Below, one piece after another: positions 1 to 8,833 of a DNA stretch of 64,000 nucleotides. Below the pieces are notes generated by a model that worked only from the letters and a program-made list of their open reading frames with translations, had not been told where the DNA came from and ran no database searches. Source of the stretch: Flavobacterium aerium (lineage in GTDB: Bacteria > Bacteroidota > Bacteroidia > Flavobacteriales > Flavobacteriaceae); contig NZ_JARQWR010000002.1 in NCBI RefSeq assembly GCF_030766725.1, positions 310,001-374,000 of the forward strand, in the 5' to 3' direction. The translations under genes were made by a program, and so were the position numbers. How positions within the stretch are numbered: the first letter of the stretch is position 1; the number at the start of each line of letters is the position of its first letter.

Positions 1-1
1 G

Positions 2-301
2 AGTAGTGATAGTAAAACTCGTTTGGAAACTATGACTCGTACGAATGATGGTTTTGAAATTGCAGAAGTAGATTTAAAACTGCGCGGTCCAGGAGATTTA
101 ATGGGGACTCAACAAAGTGGTGTATTAAACCTTCAAATTGCCGATATTGTCCGTGATCGTGATATATTGCAATTAGCACGACATCATGCTGTAAAAATAC
201 TTAAAGAGGATGCTCCATTGGCAAAACCAGAGCATACCTCTTTAAGACAGACTTTTATGTTATTATCACAGAAAAAGAATATCTGGAATTATATTAGTTA
301 A
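2..301 (+). CDS. recG: ATP-dependent DNA helicase RecG, C-terminal fragment
   Basis: The reading frame is open from the left edge of the window, so this is the last ~99 residues of a larger gene. The motif ETMTRTNDGFEIAEVDLKLR followed by GPGDLMGTQQSG is the conserved C-terminal TRG-type segment of RecG, which couples ATP hydrolysis to remodelling of stalled forks and Holliday junctions. The first ATG (position 23) is internal, since RecG-like residues (SKTRLE) precede it in frame. The stop codon at 299-301 directly abuts the stop of the convergent lipoprotein gene, leaving no space for a separate terminator. The family call is confident; the fragment is 5'-truncated only by the window edge. 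Confidence 0.93.
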   Translation, partial: SSDSKTRLETMTRTNDGFEIAEVDLKLRGPGDLMGTQQSGVLNLQIADIVRDRDILQLARHHAVKILKEDAPLAKPEHTSLRQTFMLLSQKKNIWNYIS

Positions 302-694
302 TTATTTTGCTTGTAAATGATATTGCTGTAGCGTAGTTACATCTCCACTGTAATAATAAAATTCTATTTGAGTTCTATCACATGGATTTCCAGAACTAGG
401 AACCTTGTTTTTTATAACTTTTACAAGATTAGCACCATTGTCACGGGCTAATTTTCCTGCATGAATTAGATTAGAATCAAAATCACAATGATTAGGAGAA
501 CCTAAATTCTCATACTTTGCATCCCCTATTTTCTCAACATTTGCTGGTAAAGCCTGCTGAACATCCAGAAAAGCAATTTTAATATCTGCAGGCAATGGTT
601 TACCTCCATTTGACAAATCAAAAGTAACTTTAGAGCTGGTACAACTGGATAAGAATGCCACTATGGCTACGAGGGAGAATATTTTTTTCTTCAT
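302..694 (-). CDS. small lipoprotein, paralogue of the gene at 1262-1645
   Basis: A 130-aa protein with a lipoprotein signal peptide (MKKKIFSLVAIVAFLSSC) ending in lipobox Cys, so probably anchored in the outer membrane or facing the periplasm. I start it at the ATG at 692-694, because the upstream in-frame ATG at 722-724 adds ten residues in front of a perfect signal peptide. The mature part carries the pattern KIGDA+Y, a Cys, then KLAR-NGAN-VKVI, a second Cys and EFYYY. The gene at 1262-1645 has the same pattern, so they are paralogues. The GAN-VKVI segment loosely recalls DUF4156/RcsF-like envelope lipoproteins, but that is only a resemblance. The two conserved Cys could form a disulfide. 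Function unknown. Confidence 0.8.
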   Translation of the reverse strand: MKKKIFSLVAIVAFLSSCTSSKVTFDLSNGGKPLPADIKIAFLDVQQALPANVEKIGDAKYENLGSPNHCDFDSNLIHAGKLARDNGANLVKVIKNKVPSSGNPCDRTQIEFYYYSGDVTTLQQYHLQAK

Positions 695-769
695 AAATTT
701 TAATGGATTGGTTATAGTATCCAAAAATATTACTTAATATAAAAATAACAATAGATATTTGGAATTATA

Positions 770-1240
770 TTAGTTTGCAGCTTTTTCCAATTGTCCCACT
801 TTTTTCCAGTCAGCATCTATATTTAAAGCAACATTAATATAAATTTCATTATCATTCGTTTTTACTACTGCACCTTGTTTCATAGCAGCATTAATTTGTA
901 CAGGCGTTAAATTATACATAGCCCCAGTAATAGGGTCAATAACTAAACCAATTATGCCTCCAGCCAGAATGTTTGCTAAATACCATCCGTTGAATTTTTG
1001 GGTTAAGTTCGTTTCATAGGTTTGATACCCTTCTAGTTTAATCATAACGTGATGTTCTTTTTTTCGAGCAAGCTTCAATTCCATTGGTGTTTTACCAACT
1101 TCGACTTCATCAATAAATATTGAAGCAGCAGAAGGTGTACTTGAAAATTTTACTTTTTGTTTTGAACCTGAAATGATTGTTGCACAGCTAGACAATAGCA
1201 ATGTTAAAATTAAAGAAGAAAGAATAATTGATTGTTTCAT
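770..1240 (-). CDS. PEGA-domain lipoprotein
   Basis: A 156-aa protein with a lipoprotein signal peptide (lipobox LLLSSC near residue 19). The segment SSTPSAASIFIDEVEVGKTP followed by KEHHVMIKLEGYQTYE is a clear PEGA domain, a small beta-rich domain found in bacterial surface proteins. After it comes a Gly-rich hydrophobic stretch (LANILAGGIIGLVIDPITGAMY) typical of this lipoprotein type, and then a short polar tail. It lies between two paralogous lipoproteins on the same strand with short gaps (about 20 and 75 nt), so the three are probably one transcript. No catalytic function is expected; an envelope structural or binding role is inference. Confidence 0.82.
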   Translation of the reverse strand: MKQSIILSSLILTLLLSSCATIISGSKQKVKFSSTPSAASIFIDEVEVGKTPMELKLARKKEHHVMIKLEGYQTYETNLTQKFNGWYLANILAGGIIGLVIDPITGAMYNLTPVQINAAMKQGAVVKTNDNEIYINVALNIDADWKKVGQLEKAAN

Positions 1241-1261
1241 TGTTTTAAGTATAATTGATAT

Positions 1262-1645
1262 TTAGTTAATTTGTAATTGGTACTGTTTAAGTTTGGTTAC
1301 ATCCCCTTCATAGTAATAAAATTCAACTTTTATTCTATAGCAACTACTCCATAGGTCTGGTGTCTTTTTTTCGATTACTTTAACGATATTGGCGCCATTT
1401 TGTCGAGCAAGTTTACGTGCACTCACTAAGTTTGTATATAAATCACAATTTGTTGAAAATCCTGTATCTTGATATCTAGCGTCTCCAATTTTTTTTACAT
1501 TTTCTGGAACTAAGTGTTGTATATCTAGAAAAGCAACTTTATCCTCAATTGTTAGTGACTTATTTTGACTAATTATATTCGAAGATATTTTTGAGCTACA
1601 ACTAGCTAAAAGAACAGATAATACTATAAATGTTATTCCTTTCAT
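1262..1645 (-). CDS. small lipoprotein, paralogue of the gene at 302-694
   Basis: A 127-aa protein with the lipoprotein signal MKGITFIVLSVLLASC. The mature region repeats the pattern of the gene at 302-694: KVAFLDIQ, VKKIGDARY, a Cys (TNCDLY), ARKLARQNGANIVKVI, a second Cys (SSCYR) and VEFYYYEGDVT at the end. The pair therefore arose by duplication and now flanks the PEGA lipoprotein gene. It is the first gene of the minus-strand trio. Its function is unknown; similarity to DUF4156/RcsF-like lipoproteins is only suggestive. Confidence 0.8.
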   Translation of the reverse strand: MKGITFIVLSVLLASCSSKISSNIISQNKSLTIEDKVAFLDIQHLVPENVKKIGDARYQDTGFSTNCDLYTNLVSARKLARQNGANIVKVIEKKTPDLWSSCYRIKVEFYYYEGDVTKLKQYQLQIN

Positions 1646-1747
1646 AAGTTTTTAATTAAGAAGACAAAAGTATTCTTTTAAAATATATTTAACAATTATT
1701 TATTAGATAATATCTTACAATTAATTTAGTGAGAAAAGATTTTTAAC

Positions 1748-1782
1748 AAAAAAAGAGACTCATGTGATTGAGTCCCTTTTTT
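1748..1782 (-). terminator. rho-independent terminator of the acetyltransferase at 1816
   Basis: Arms 1751-1762 and 1769-1780 form a 12-bp stem with one G-U pair and a 6-nt loop. On the minus strand the stem is followed by a T run. It sits 34 nt past the stop of the minus-strand gene ending at 1816. Confidence 0.75.
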
Positions 1783-1815
1783 ATATAAATTTTAAAGTAA
1801 TATGAATATTGAAAT

Positions 1816-2316
1816 TTAGATTTCTTTTTCAAGAACAAAATCCTCCATTAAATAGCCATTTCCTATTTCAATATCTTCTTCAGCCACTTTTATGAACCCA
1901 ATTTTATCATAAAAATTAATTGCGCTATTAAAACGGTTTACATTTAAGGAGATGATATTGTTGTTATTCTGTTTAGCAATAGCTTCAATTTCAGAAAATA
2001 AGATACGACCAATACCTTTTCCTTGCGCTGATGGAAGAATATAAGCCTTATGTATTTTAGTCTTTCCTGCATTTTGATAATCTAATTCATAAGAGGCAAA
2101 TCCAAGGAAATGAGTATCTTCTTGTGCTAATATAAAATGATGTCCTTTTAAAGTACCTTGTTCTTCCAGTGCTTCAATAGCATACATTTTTCCGAACATA
2201 TAGTCAATTTGTTCTTTAGATAATATAGAACCATAGGTCACTGGCCATGTTTCAGCTGCAATGTGTTGTACAATTTTATAATCTTCAACAGTAGATACTT
2301 TCTTTATTTCAATCAT
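1816..2316 (-). CDS. GNAT family N-acetyltransferase
   Basis: A 166-aa protein with the GNAT layout: an N-terminal strand-helix (VEDYKIVQHIAAETWPVTYG), FLGFASYELD as strand 4, the acetyl-CoA-binding motif A (KAYILPSAQGKGIGRILFSE), and the C-terminal NVNRFNSAINFYDKIGF motif B. The start TWPVTYGSILSKEQIDYM resembles the group that includes PaiA/TtR-like and PhnO-type small acetyltransferases. The acceptor is unknown; amino groups of small molecules, peptides or proteins are all possible. The gene is monocistronic, with its own terminator downstream at 1748-1782. The family is certain, the substrate is not. Confidence 0.88.
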   Translation of the reverse strand: MIEIKKVSTVEDYKIVQHIAAETWPVTYGSILSKEQIDYMFGKMYAIEALEEQGTLKGHHFILAQEDTHFLGFASYELDYQNAGKTKIHKAYILPSAQGKGIGRILFSEIEAIAKQNNNNIISLNVNRFNSAINFYDKIGFIKVAEEDIEIGNGYLMEDFVLEKEI

Positions 2317-2584
2317 AGTGATGTTTTTATAATCATTCTATTTTACCATCAAAGACAAAGATTGATGGTTGTAGGAATGAAAAGCAAATTTAAAATTATT
2401 TAGAGGTTTGAATCATAGAATTAACAAAAAAATAAGGTTCTTTAAAGTGGTTAGATTTGAGTGTTTTAGCATTTGTTTTAAATGAAAAATACGATGATTT
2501 ATTCTATATCCATATTTGATCAGTCCTAGAAACCAATTCCTTTTTTTATATTTGAAACCAAAAAATAAACACCATCATCAGTAT

Positions 2585-3451
2585 ATGATATCATATGATC
2601 CTAAAGAATGGGTTTCCTTTATCTTTCGATTCCACAAAGGGGATACTTTTAGAAAATTAATTCCATTAATAATTGCTTTGGCTGCTTATTCAGGAGGTAT
2701 TGCCTATTTAGAATTGGAATATTGGGATTTATCCAGTACGAGTCAGGTAAAGAATCTTACAATTATGCATAATATGCTAGGATTTGTAATCTCTTTATTG
2801 TTGGTTTTCAGAACCAATACTGCCTATGATCGTTGGTGGGAAGGACGAAAAATGTGGGGTTCTTTGGTTAATAATAGTAGAAATTTAGCGATTAAGTTAT
2901 CAGTGATGCTGAAAGACCCTGAGGATAAAGCTTTCTTCAAGAAAATGATTCCTGCTTACGCATCTGTATTGAATTTGCATTTGAAAATGGAAAGTATCAG
3001 TCATGAGTTATTTGATAATAAGACATTGTCTGATGATCATTATAAGCACAAACCCAATCAGATTGCCAAAACCATGATGGCTAAGCTCGACCAGTTGTAT
3101 CATGCAGGTAAAATTTCTGGAGAACAATTAATTGTTCTGAATGCAGAAGTTCAATCATTTACAGACGTTTGTGGAGCTTGTGAACGAATTAAAAATACCC
3201 CTATTCCTTATTCATACAGTGCTTTCATTAAGAAGTTTATCTTTATGTATGTAATCACATTACCATTTGGTTATGTGTTTCAGTTAGGGTATTACATTAT
3301 TCCGGTGGTAATTTTCATTTTTTATGTATTAGCCAGTTTAGAGTTGATTGCAGAAGAAATTGAAGACCCTTTTGGAAATGATCCAAATGATTTGCCTACT
3401 CAGAAAATATCTGAAAATATTAAAAAGAATGTAGAGGAATTAATGTACTAG
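2585..3451 (+). CDS. bestrophin-like (UPF0187/YneE) membrane channel protein
   Basis: A 288-aa polytopic membrane protein. It opens with YDPKEWVSFIFRFHKGDTFRK, followed by two N-terminal membrane helices and the family signature FRTNTAYDRWWEGRKMWGSL, with NNSRNLA. Two more hydrophobic helices near residues 215-255 precede LELIAEEIEDPFGNDPNDLP, the acidic cluster conserved in bestrophins. Bacterial members form pentameric ion channels; KpBest is a Na+ channel, so the ion here is unknown. I start at the ATG at 2585 rather than the ATG at 2516, because the 23 extra residues are basic, unlike the family and probably leader. The gene has no operon partners. Confidence 0.88.
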   Translation: MISYDPKEWVSFIFRFHKGDTFRKLIPLIIALAAYSGGIAYLELEYWDLSSTSQVKNLTIMHNMLGFVISLLLVFRTNTAYDRWWEGRKMWGSLVNNSRNLAIKLSVMLKDPEDKAFFKKMIPAYASVLNLHLKMESISHELFDNKTLSDDHYKHKPNQIAKTMMAKLDQLYHAGKISGEQLIVLNAEVQSFTDVCGACERIKNTPIPYSYSAFIKKFIFMYVITLPFGYVFQLGYYIIPVVIFIFYVLASLELIAEEIEDPFGNDPNDLPTQKISENIKKNVEELMY

Positions 3452-3644
3452 TTTTAATTACTTCAAGAGTTGATTTTCATTTTCTTTAATCTGATTCTTT
3501 TGGGCTAAATTTACAATTAGTTTATATGGGTAGAGTTAAAGTACAAATCAAATGTAAGAAAGTTCATTAAAATTTATAATTCTATTAAGATTTTTTCTTG
3601 GAATAAATTGTATATTTCTGCTATAAACCTATCTAACCAAAATC

Positions 3645-4370
3645 ATGAAAACTAGACTCATTGCTATTGTATTATTTTTTATATCTCAAATTGGTTTTTC
3701 ACAGACAGAGAAATCAATTCAAGGGAAAGTAATGTATGGGAACTACCCTATTCGAGGTATTGAAGTTATTAACTCTACCTCAAGAAAAATTGTTACTACA
3801 AACAACCTTGGGATATATATTATTGATGTAAAAGAAGGAGATGTGTTAGTTTTTGCGTCTCTAGGTTATGAATACCAAAGTGTTACACTGACTAAAGATG
3901 ATATTGCTAAAAATAATCTGATGATTTCATTAACCGAAAAAGCAGAGAAATTAGATGAAGTAGTGATTTCTAAGAAAAACATTGATGAAGTAGAGCGTTA
4001 TAATTCTCAAATAATTGTAGATCAGAAATATATTGATGATAAGCAGTCTTCCCTTAAAAATAAATTTATTAATGACGGGACAATCGAAGATGGAACCGAC
4101 TTAGTCCGATTAGGAAAGGACATCATTAAGTTCTTTAAAAAGAATAAGAAAAAAGGAGAATCAATTAATTTTAAAGAAGTAGCAGCAAATACGTATGATA
4201 AGACATTTTATACAGGTGCTTTAAATTTAAAACCAGAGGAAATAAATCTTTTTTTAGAATATTGTAGTGCGGATCCTAAATCCAAAACGATCTTTAATAA
4301 CAACGATATATTAAAAGGAATGGATTTTTTAATTGCTAAGAATACAGAATTTAAGCAGTTATCAAAATAA
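3645..4370 (+). CDS. secreted protein with carboxypeptidase-like regulatory (CarboxypepD_reg-like) domain
   Basis: A 241-aa protein with an Sec signal peptide (MKTRLIAIVLFFISQIGFSQ). Residues ~24-95 form the beta-sandwich domain seen at the N-terminus of Bacteroidota TonB-dependent receptors: IQGKVMYGNYPIRGIEVINS, then VTTNNLGIYIIDVKEGDVLV and FASLGYEYQSVTL. No plug or barrel follows. The C-terminal ~120 residues are Lys-rich and helical and I do not recognise them. Stand-alone proteins of this type are common in flavobacteria and largely uncharacterised. A strong bidirectional hairpin follows the stop codon. Confidence 0.82.
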   Translation: MKTRLIAIVLFFISQIGFSQTEKSIQGKVMYGNYPIRGIEVINSTSRKIVTTNNLGIYIIDVKEGDVLVFASLGYEYQSVTLTKDDIAKNNLMISLTEKAEKLDEVVISKKNIDEVERYNSQIIVDQKYIDDKQSSLKNKFINDGTIEDGTDLVRLGKDIIKFFKKNKKKGESINFKEVAANTYDKTFYTGALNLKPEEINLFLEYCSADPKSKTIFNNNDILKGMDFLIAKNTEFKQLSK

Positions 4371-4376
4371 AGTAAT

Positions 4377-4407
4377 AAAAAAGCCCTCTATTTTAGAGGG
4401 CTTTTTT
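4377..4407. terminator. bidirectional rho-independent terminator
   Basis: AAAGCCCTC, a 7-nt loop, then GAGGGCTTT, flanked by an A run on the left and a T run on the right. It can stop transcripts from both the plus-strand gene ending at 4370 and kup ending at 4423. Confidence 0.9.
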
Positions 4408-4422
4408 ATTTATGTGTGGTTG

Positions 4423-6375
4423 TTATTTTACACGAGTCATATTCAACTCTTTTTGTGGTGCAATAATCAATGGTACTGATTCTATTGTCACAGAGCTGCT
4501 GTCTAATCCAAAAGCTTTTCCTTCTGATAGACCAAGATGCTTTAAGAAATTATAAGCGTCTAGAATCAATTTTTCATAGAACGGTAAATCATTTTCATAG
4601 GATATAAATTTCTCAATGACAACGAATCTGAAATCCCCAATGATATGATTTTTATTTAAAGAAGCATAACGACTTGTAATATCTACTTCTTTACATTTTA
4701 CCATATCTTCTACTACCTTTTTAAACATTAGGTTAATACGTGGTGCAACTCGGAAACCAAGTCTAAAGTCAATACGAATTACATCATCATGGATGAATTC
4801 ATTCACCTTATATTCCATTGTGTACGGTTCATCGACAACATCAACGTGTACAAACCAATAAATATCAGCTCGTTTAGGTTGTTTTTGCATAATTGAATAC
4901 ATGATCTTGGATTCAATTTCTTGACGGTTGTCGGCACTTGTTAGGTATACTAAATGTGTAGCGTATTTAGGTACGCTCATATCTTTACTTAAATCTTCTA
5001 ATATTGGTAGGTAATCGGCTAGTTTTACAAATACCACATAGCGGTTTCTGATTTTACGAGCATAATACCAAACGAGCATTACTGTAATTAATATGGCTGC
5101 AATTAAAATGGTGATATAACCACCATGTGTAAATTTATTAAGGTTGGCAATTAAGAAAGAAACCTCAATAATAGCATAGGTTGCAATACAAAGTGTGATT
5201 AATAACGGATTGTATCTCTTTAAGATCATATAGTAGTTCAGCAAAGTAGTTGTCATTAACATGGTTAATACAATTGCTAAACCATAGGCAGCTTCCATTC
5301 CAGATGATTCTTCAAAGTGTAATACGATCATCACACAACCAGCCCATAATAACCAGTTGATTGAAGGAATATACAATTGACCTTTTAGGTCGGTAGGATA
5401 TTTAATTTTTACTTTAGGCCAAAGGTTCAAACGAATAGCCTCATTAATTAAAGTGAATGATCCACTTAATAATGCCTGACTCGCTACAATAGCGGCTAAT
5501 GTTGCAATACCAATACCAATAGGTACAAACCAACCTGGCATGATTCCGAAAAATGGATTTGATACCCCTAATTGTTTTAAGGTTTGACCTTCATGTGAGA
5601 TTAACCAAGCACCTTGTCCAAAGTAGTTTAAGATTAAACACGTTTTTACAAAAATCCAACTCACACGAATATTCGATTTCCCACAGTGACCTAAGTCAGA
5701 ATATAAAGCCTCTGCCCCTGTTGTACAAAGAAAAACCGCTCCAAGTACTAAGAAACCACCATTGTGATCGGATAATAATTTATAAGCATAATATGGATTA
5801 ATAGCACTGATAACACTTAAGTCGGTCATCATTTGTGTAACTCCTAATACCCCTAACATTGTAAACCAAACTAACATAATAGGTCCAAAGAACTTACCAA
5901 TGAATTTAGTTCCAAATTGTTGTATTGAGAATAATGCAGTTAATATAATAATAACGATTGGGACCGTTTGAATAGCTGGATTAATAGCTTGTAAACCTTC
6001 AATTGCAGCCGAAACAGAGATTGGAGGTGTAATAATTCCATCGGCCAATAAGGCACTTCCTCCAATAATAGCTGGGAAAAGAAGCCATTTAATTTTTGTT
6101 TTACGGATTAAGGTGTACAAAGAGAAGATTCCTCCTTCACCTTTATTATCAGCTTGAAGCGTGATAACAACGTATTTTAAAGTTGTTTGTAAAGTAAGTG
6201 TCCAAAAAATACATGAAATGGCTCCTCTTACAGCATCGGCATCAATGGTATGACTTCCAATAATTGCCTTCAATACATATAGCGGTGAAGTACCGATATC
6301 GCCAAAAATAATTCCTAAAGTTACTAGTAAACCTGCTGCGGATAATTTATGACCTAATTGATGATTTTTTCCCAC
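4423..6375 (-). CDS. kup: KUP-family potassium uptake permease
   Basis: A 650-aa protein that matches Kup/TrkD over its whole length, a proton-coupled K+ importer of the inner membrane. The N-terminal GIIFGDIGTSPLYVLKA is the KUP signature, followed by FWTLTLQTTLKYVVITLQAD and NKGEGGIFSLYTL. About 12 hydrophobic segments run to residue ~445, then a ~200-residue cytoplasmic tail. The length is normal (E. coli Kup is 622 aa). It is divergent from the response regulator at 6512 across a 136-nt intergenic region, and a few kb from the kdp operon. The constitutive and the inducible K+ uptake systems are thus close together. A TAGTTTTG -7 box lies on the minus strand at 6398-6405. Confidence 0.97.
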   Translation of the reverse strand: MGKNHQLGHKLSAAGLLVTLGIIFGDIGTSPLYVLKAIIGSHTIDADAVRGAISCIFWTLTLQTTLKYVVITLQADNKGEGGIFSLYTLIRKTKIKWLLFPAIIGGSALLADGIITPPISVSAAIEGLQAINPAIQTVPIVIIILTALFSIQQFGTKFIGKFFGPIMLVWFTMLGVLGVTQMMTDLSVISAINPYYAYKLLSDHNGGFLVLGAVFLCTTGAEALYSDLGHCGKSNIRVSWIFVKTCLILNYFGQGAWLISHEGQTLKQLGVSNPFFGIMPGWFVPIGIGIATLAAIVASQALLSGSFTLINEAIRLNLWPKVKIKYPTDLKGQLYIPSINWLLWAGCVMIVLHFEESSGMEAAYGLAIVLTMLMTTTLLNYYMILKRYNPLLITLCIATYAIIEVSFLIANLNKFTHGGYITILIAAILITVMLVWYYARKIRNRYVVFVKLADYLPILEDLSKDMSVPKYATHLVYLTSADNRQEIESKIMYSIMQKQPKRADIYWFVHVDVVDEPYTMEYKVNEFIHDDVIRIDFRLGFRVAPRINLMFKKVVEDMVKCKEVDITSRYASLNKNHIIGDFRFVVIEKFISYENDLPFYEKLILDAYNFLKHLGLSEGKAFGLDSSSVTIESVPLIIAPQKELNMTRVK

Positions 6376-6397
6376 GGAAATATTTGATTTAAAAGGG

Positions 6398-6405
6398 CAA
6401 AACTA
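6398..6405 (-). promoter_or_regulatory. candidate Bacteroidota -7 box for kup
   Basis: The minus strand reads TAGTTTTG, matching TAnnTTTG, 22 nt upstream of the kup start codon. I see no convincing TTG element at the -33 spacing, so the support is one-sided. Confidence 0.4.
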
Positions 6406-6484
6406 CAAAATATTAACTTATAGCATATTAAAATAAATAGAAATTATTATTTACTTCAATCAATGATTCTAATAGCTATATTTA

Positions 6485-6492
6485 TAACTTTG
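6485..6492 (+). promoter_or_regulatory. candidate Bacteroidota -7 box for the NtrC-type regulator
   Basis: TAACTTTG matches TAnnTTTG and ends 19 nt before the TTG start codon at 6512, implying a very short leader. The -33 element is not clear. Confidence 0.45.
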
Positions 6493-6511
6493 TATAAAAG
6501 TAATATAGCCT

Positions 6512-7849
6512 TTGAAAAATATACTAATCATCGACGATGAAGACAAGTTACGCAGCCTTATGGCCCGCATTATTGTAGCTGAAGGATTTGAAGTATTCCA
6601 AGCTGAGAACTGCAAAACAGGATTAAAAAAACTAGAACTTCATGCTATAGATGTGGTACTGTGTGATGTAAAATTGCCTGATGGTAATGGTGTTGCTCTT
6701 ACCGAACAGATAAAAGCGGTTTATCCACTCACGGAAATTATAGTTCTAACTGCTTTTGGTAATATCGCTGATGGTGTACAAGCGATGAAAAATGGTGCTT
6801 TCGACTATATTGTAAAAGGTAATGATAACGATAAAATTATTCCCTTACTCCATAAAGCAATTGAAAAAGTTACTCTACTTAAAAAAGTACGGCACTTAGA
6901 AAAACGAATTTTTGATAAATATTCGTTTGATACAATTATAGGAAAATCAAAAGCATTAGAGCAAGTCATTGCATTAGCCAAAAAAGTAGCTCCAACAGAA
7001 TCTACGGTTCTATTAAATGGAGAAACGGGAACAGGAAAAGAAGTTTTTGCACAAGCCATCCATGAAAATAGTAGTCGCGCGGGAAAATCCTATGTAGCGT
7101 TGAACTGTAGTACGTTTGGGAAAGAACTATTGGAAAGTGAATTGTTTGGACATAAACAAGGAGCCTTTACAGGTGCAATAAAAGATAAAAAAGGTTTTAT
7201 TGAAGAAGCCAATGGCGGAACATTATTCTTGGATGAGATTGGTGAAATGCCTTTAGAATTACAAGCCAAGCTATTACGTGTTTTAGAAACAAGTGAATAT
7301 ATTAAGGTTGGAGATACAAAACCAAGCAAATCGGATTTCCGATTAATTACAGCTACTAATAGAGATCTTAAAAAAGAAAGTGAAGAACACCGCTTCCGTT
7401 CTGATCTGTACTTCCGATTGAATATTTTTGAAATACATATTCCCTCATTACGAGAACGAACAAAAGATATTGAAATACTAACAGAATTTTTTGTAGAGCA
7501 GTTTTCGGCTAAAACCAACAAAAAAATTACAACAATAGAACCTGAGTTCATCAGGAAACTAGAGGGATATTCCTGGCCGGGAAATGTTCGCGAATTAAAA
7601 AACATCATTGAACGTTCGGTTATTTTAGCAGATGGGGCTACTTTAACGACCGATTTATTACCGTATGAAATAGAACACCATTCGGATCAAGGACATAAAA
7701 CATTATCGGCATTTTCAATTGCGAGTATCGAAAAACTGCACATTCAGAAGGTATTAAACTATACAAAAGGAAATAAAGCAGAAACTGCCCGATTATTGGA
7801 AATTGGTGTAGCTACGCTCTATCGCAAGATGGAAGAATACAAATTATAA
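6512..7849 (+). CDS. sigma-54-dependent response regulator (NtrC family), probable kdp regulator
   Basis: A 445-aa protein with three parts. A receiver domain (residues 1-120) has the acidic pocket DDE and phospho-acceptor D52 in CDVKLPDG. A central AAA+ domain has Walker A GETGTGKE, the sigma-54-contacting loop GAFTGA, Walker B GGTLFLDEIGE and the R-finger region FRSDLYFRLNIFEIHIP. The C-terminal Fis-type helix-turn-helix contains NKAETARLLEIGVATLYRKM. The start is a TTG; the frame begins exactly at the canonical receiver strand KNILIIDDE and no ATG fits. Its neighbours, a split KdpD and kdpFABC, suggest it is the output partner of that kinase in place of the OmpR-type KdpE. That link is inference from position. 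Confidence 0.9.
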   Translation: MKNILIIDDEDKLRSLMARIIVAEGFEVFQAENCKTGLKKLELHAIDVVLCDVKLPDGNGVALTEQIKAVYPLTEIIVLTAFGNIADGVQAMKNGAFDYIVKGNDNDKIIPLLHKAIEKVTLLKKVRHLEKRIFDKYSFDTIIGKSKALEQVIALAKKVAPTESTVLLNGETGTGKEVFAQAIHENSSRAGKSYVALNCSTFGKELLESELFGHKQGAFTGAIKDKKGFIEEANGGTLFLDEIGEMPLELQAKLLRVLETSEYIKVGDTKPSKSDFRLITATNRDLKKESEEHRFRSDLYFRLNIFEIHIPSLRERTKDIEILTEFFVEQFSAKTNKKITTIEPEFIRKLEGYSWPGNVRELKNIIERSVILADGATLTTDLLPYEIEHHSDQGHKTLSAFSIASIEKLHIQKVLNYTKGNKAETARLLEIGVATLYRKMEEYKL

Positions 7850-8113
7850 AAGACCGTTATTATACAATTGAAACAATAAAATAACGCGAATTGAGGTTAT
7901 AAATACTTAAGTGAAAAAAATACCGTTTATAAAAGTAAAATCGAGAGATTTGAATTACGGATTAAAAAACATTTTTGTAACATATTAAAACACAGAAATT
8001 AACTGTTATAAATGCTTTTTCAATTTTTAATTCATTGATAAATATTGTAATATTGTCAACGAATTTCATTTAAAAGCACAAATTTAACTGCACACTAAAT
8101 AAAGAATACTTTT

Positions 8114-8833
8114 ATGATTATTACAAATTTTCTATTACAAGCAGATACAATTGCTAAAAACTCAACAAATGCTGTTATTGCCACAACTGGTGGCGGAGAA
8201 AGTACTTCTTACTTTCAGTTTTTAATGAAAGGTGGGATTATGATTGTTCCCATTATTCTACTATTATTCTTTTGTATTTACATTATTATAGAACGTTATT
8301 TGTCTATACAAAAAGCTTCTAAGCAAGATTTAGCTTTGCTGAATGATATTAAATACGAATTGCGTTCTGGTAAAATCGATGGAGCAATTATGATTTGCAA
8401 AAGAGCTTCTACTGCAACATCTAATGTTTTACAAAGCGGAATCCGTGTAATTGGCCGTCCGATTAGTGAAATCGAATCAGCAATGGAAAAAACCGCCAAT
8501 ATTGAAATTGCTCAAATGGAAAAGAAACTAGGATATCTAGGTTTAATTTCAGGGATTGCACCTATTTTAGGATTTATCGGAACAATTTCTGGGGTAATTA
8601 AAATTTTCTATAGCATTTCTATTTCTGAAAATATTAGTATTGGAAATATATCAGGAGGTTTATACGAGAAGATGATTAGTAGTGGTGCTGGTTTAGTTGT
8701 AGGTGTAATTGCTTACTCTGCTTACCACCTATTCAATATGATGATTGATAATTTCTCTTTCAACGTACAAAAACAAGTTTTAGAATTAATAAACATTATA
8801 CAACAGCCACAAAATGAGACTCAAAAGGAATAA
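8114..8833 (+). CDS. exbB: ExbB/TolQ/MotA-family proton channel protein
   Basis: A 239-aa inner membrane protein with three hydrophobic segments: one near residues 38-60 (GGIMIVPIILLLFFCIYIII) and two forming the MotA/TolQ/ExbB domain (LGLISGIAPILGFIGTISGV and SSGAGLVVGVIAYSAYHLF). ExbB forms the pentameric stator that uses the proton gradient with ExbD to energise TonB-dependent transport. The next gene, ExbD-like, overlaps it by 20 nt, so they are translationally coupled. No tonB or third stator gene is present here. ExbB and TolQ are not easily told apart by eye; ExbB is the usual call in this phylum. Confidence 0.9.
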   Translation: MIITNFLLQADTIAKNSTNAVIATTGGGESTSYFQFLMKGGIMIVPIILLLFFCIYIIIERYLSIQKASKQDLALLNDIKYELRSGKIDGAIMICKRASTATSNVLQSGIRVIGRPISEIESAMEKTANIEIAQMEKKLGYLGLISGIAPILGFIGTISGVIKIFYSISISENISIGNISGGLYEKMISSGAGLVVGVIAYSAYHLFNMMIDNFSFNVQKQVLELINIIQQPQNETQKE

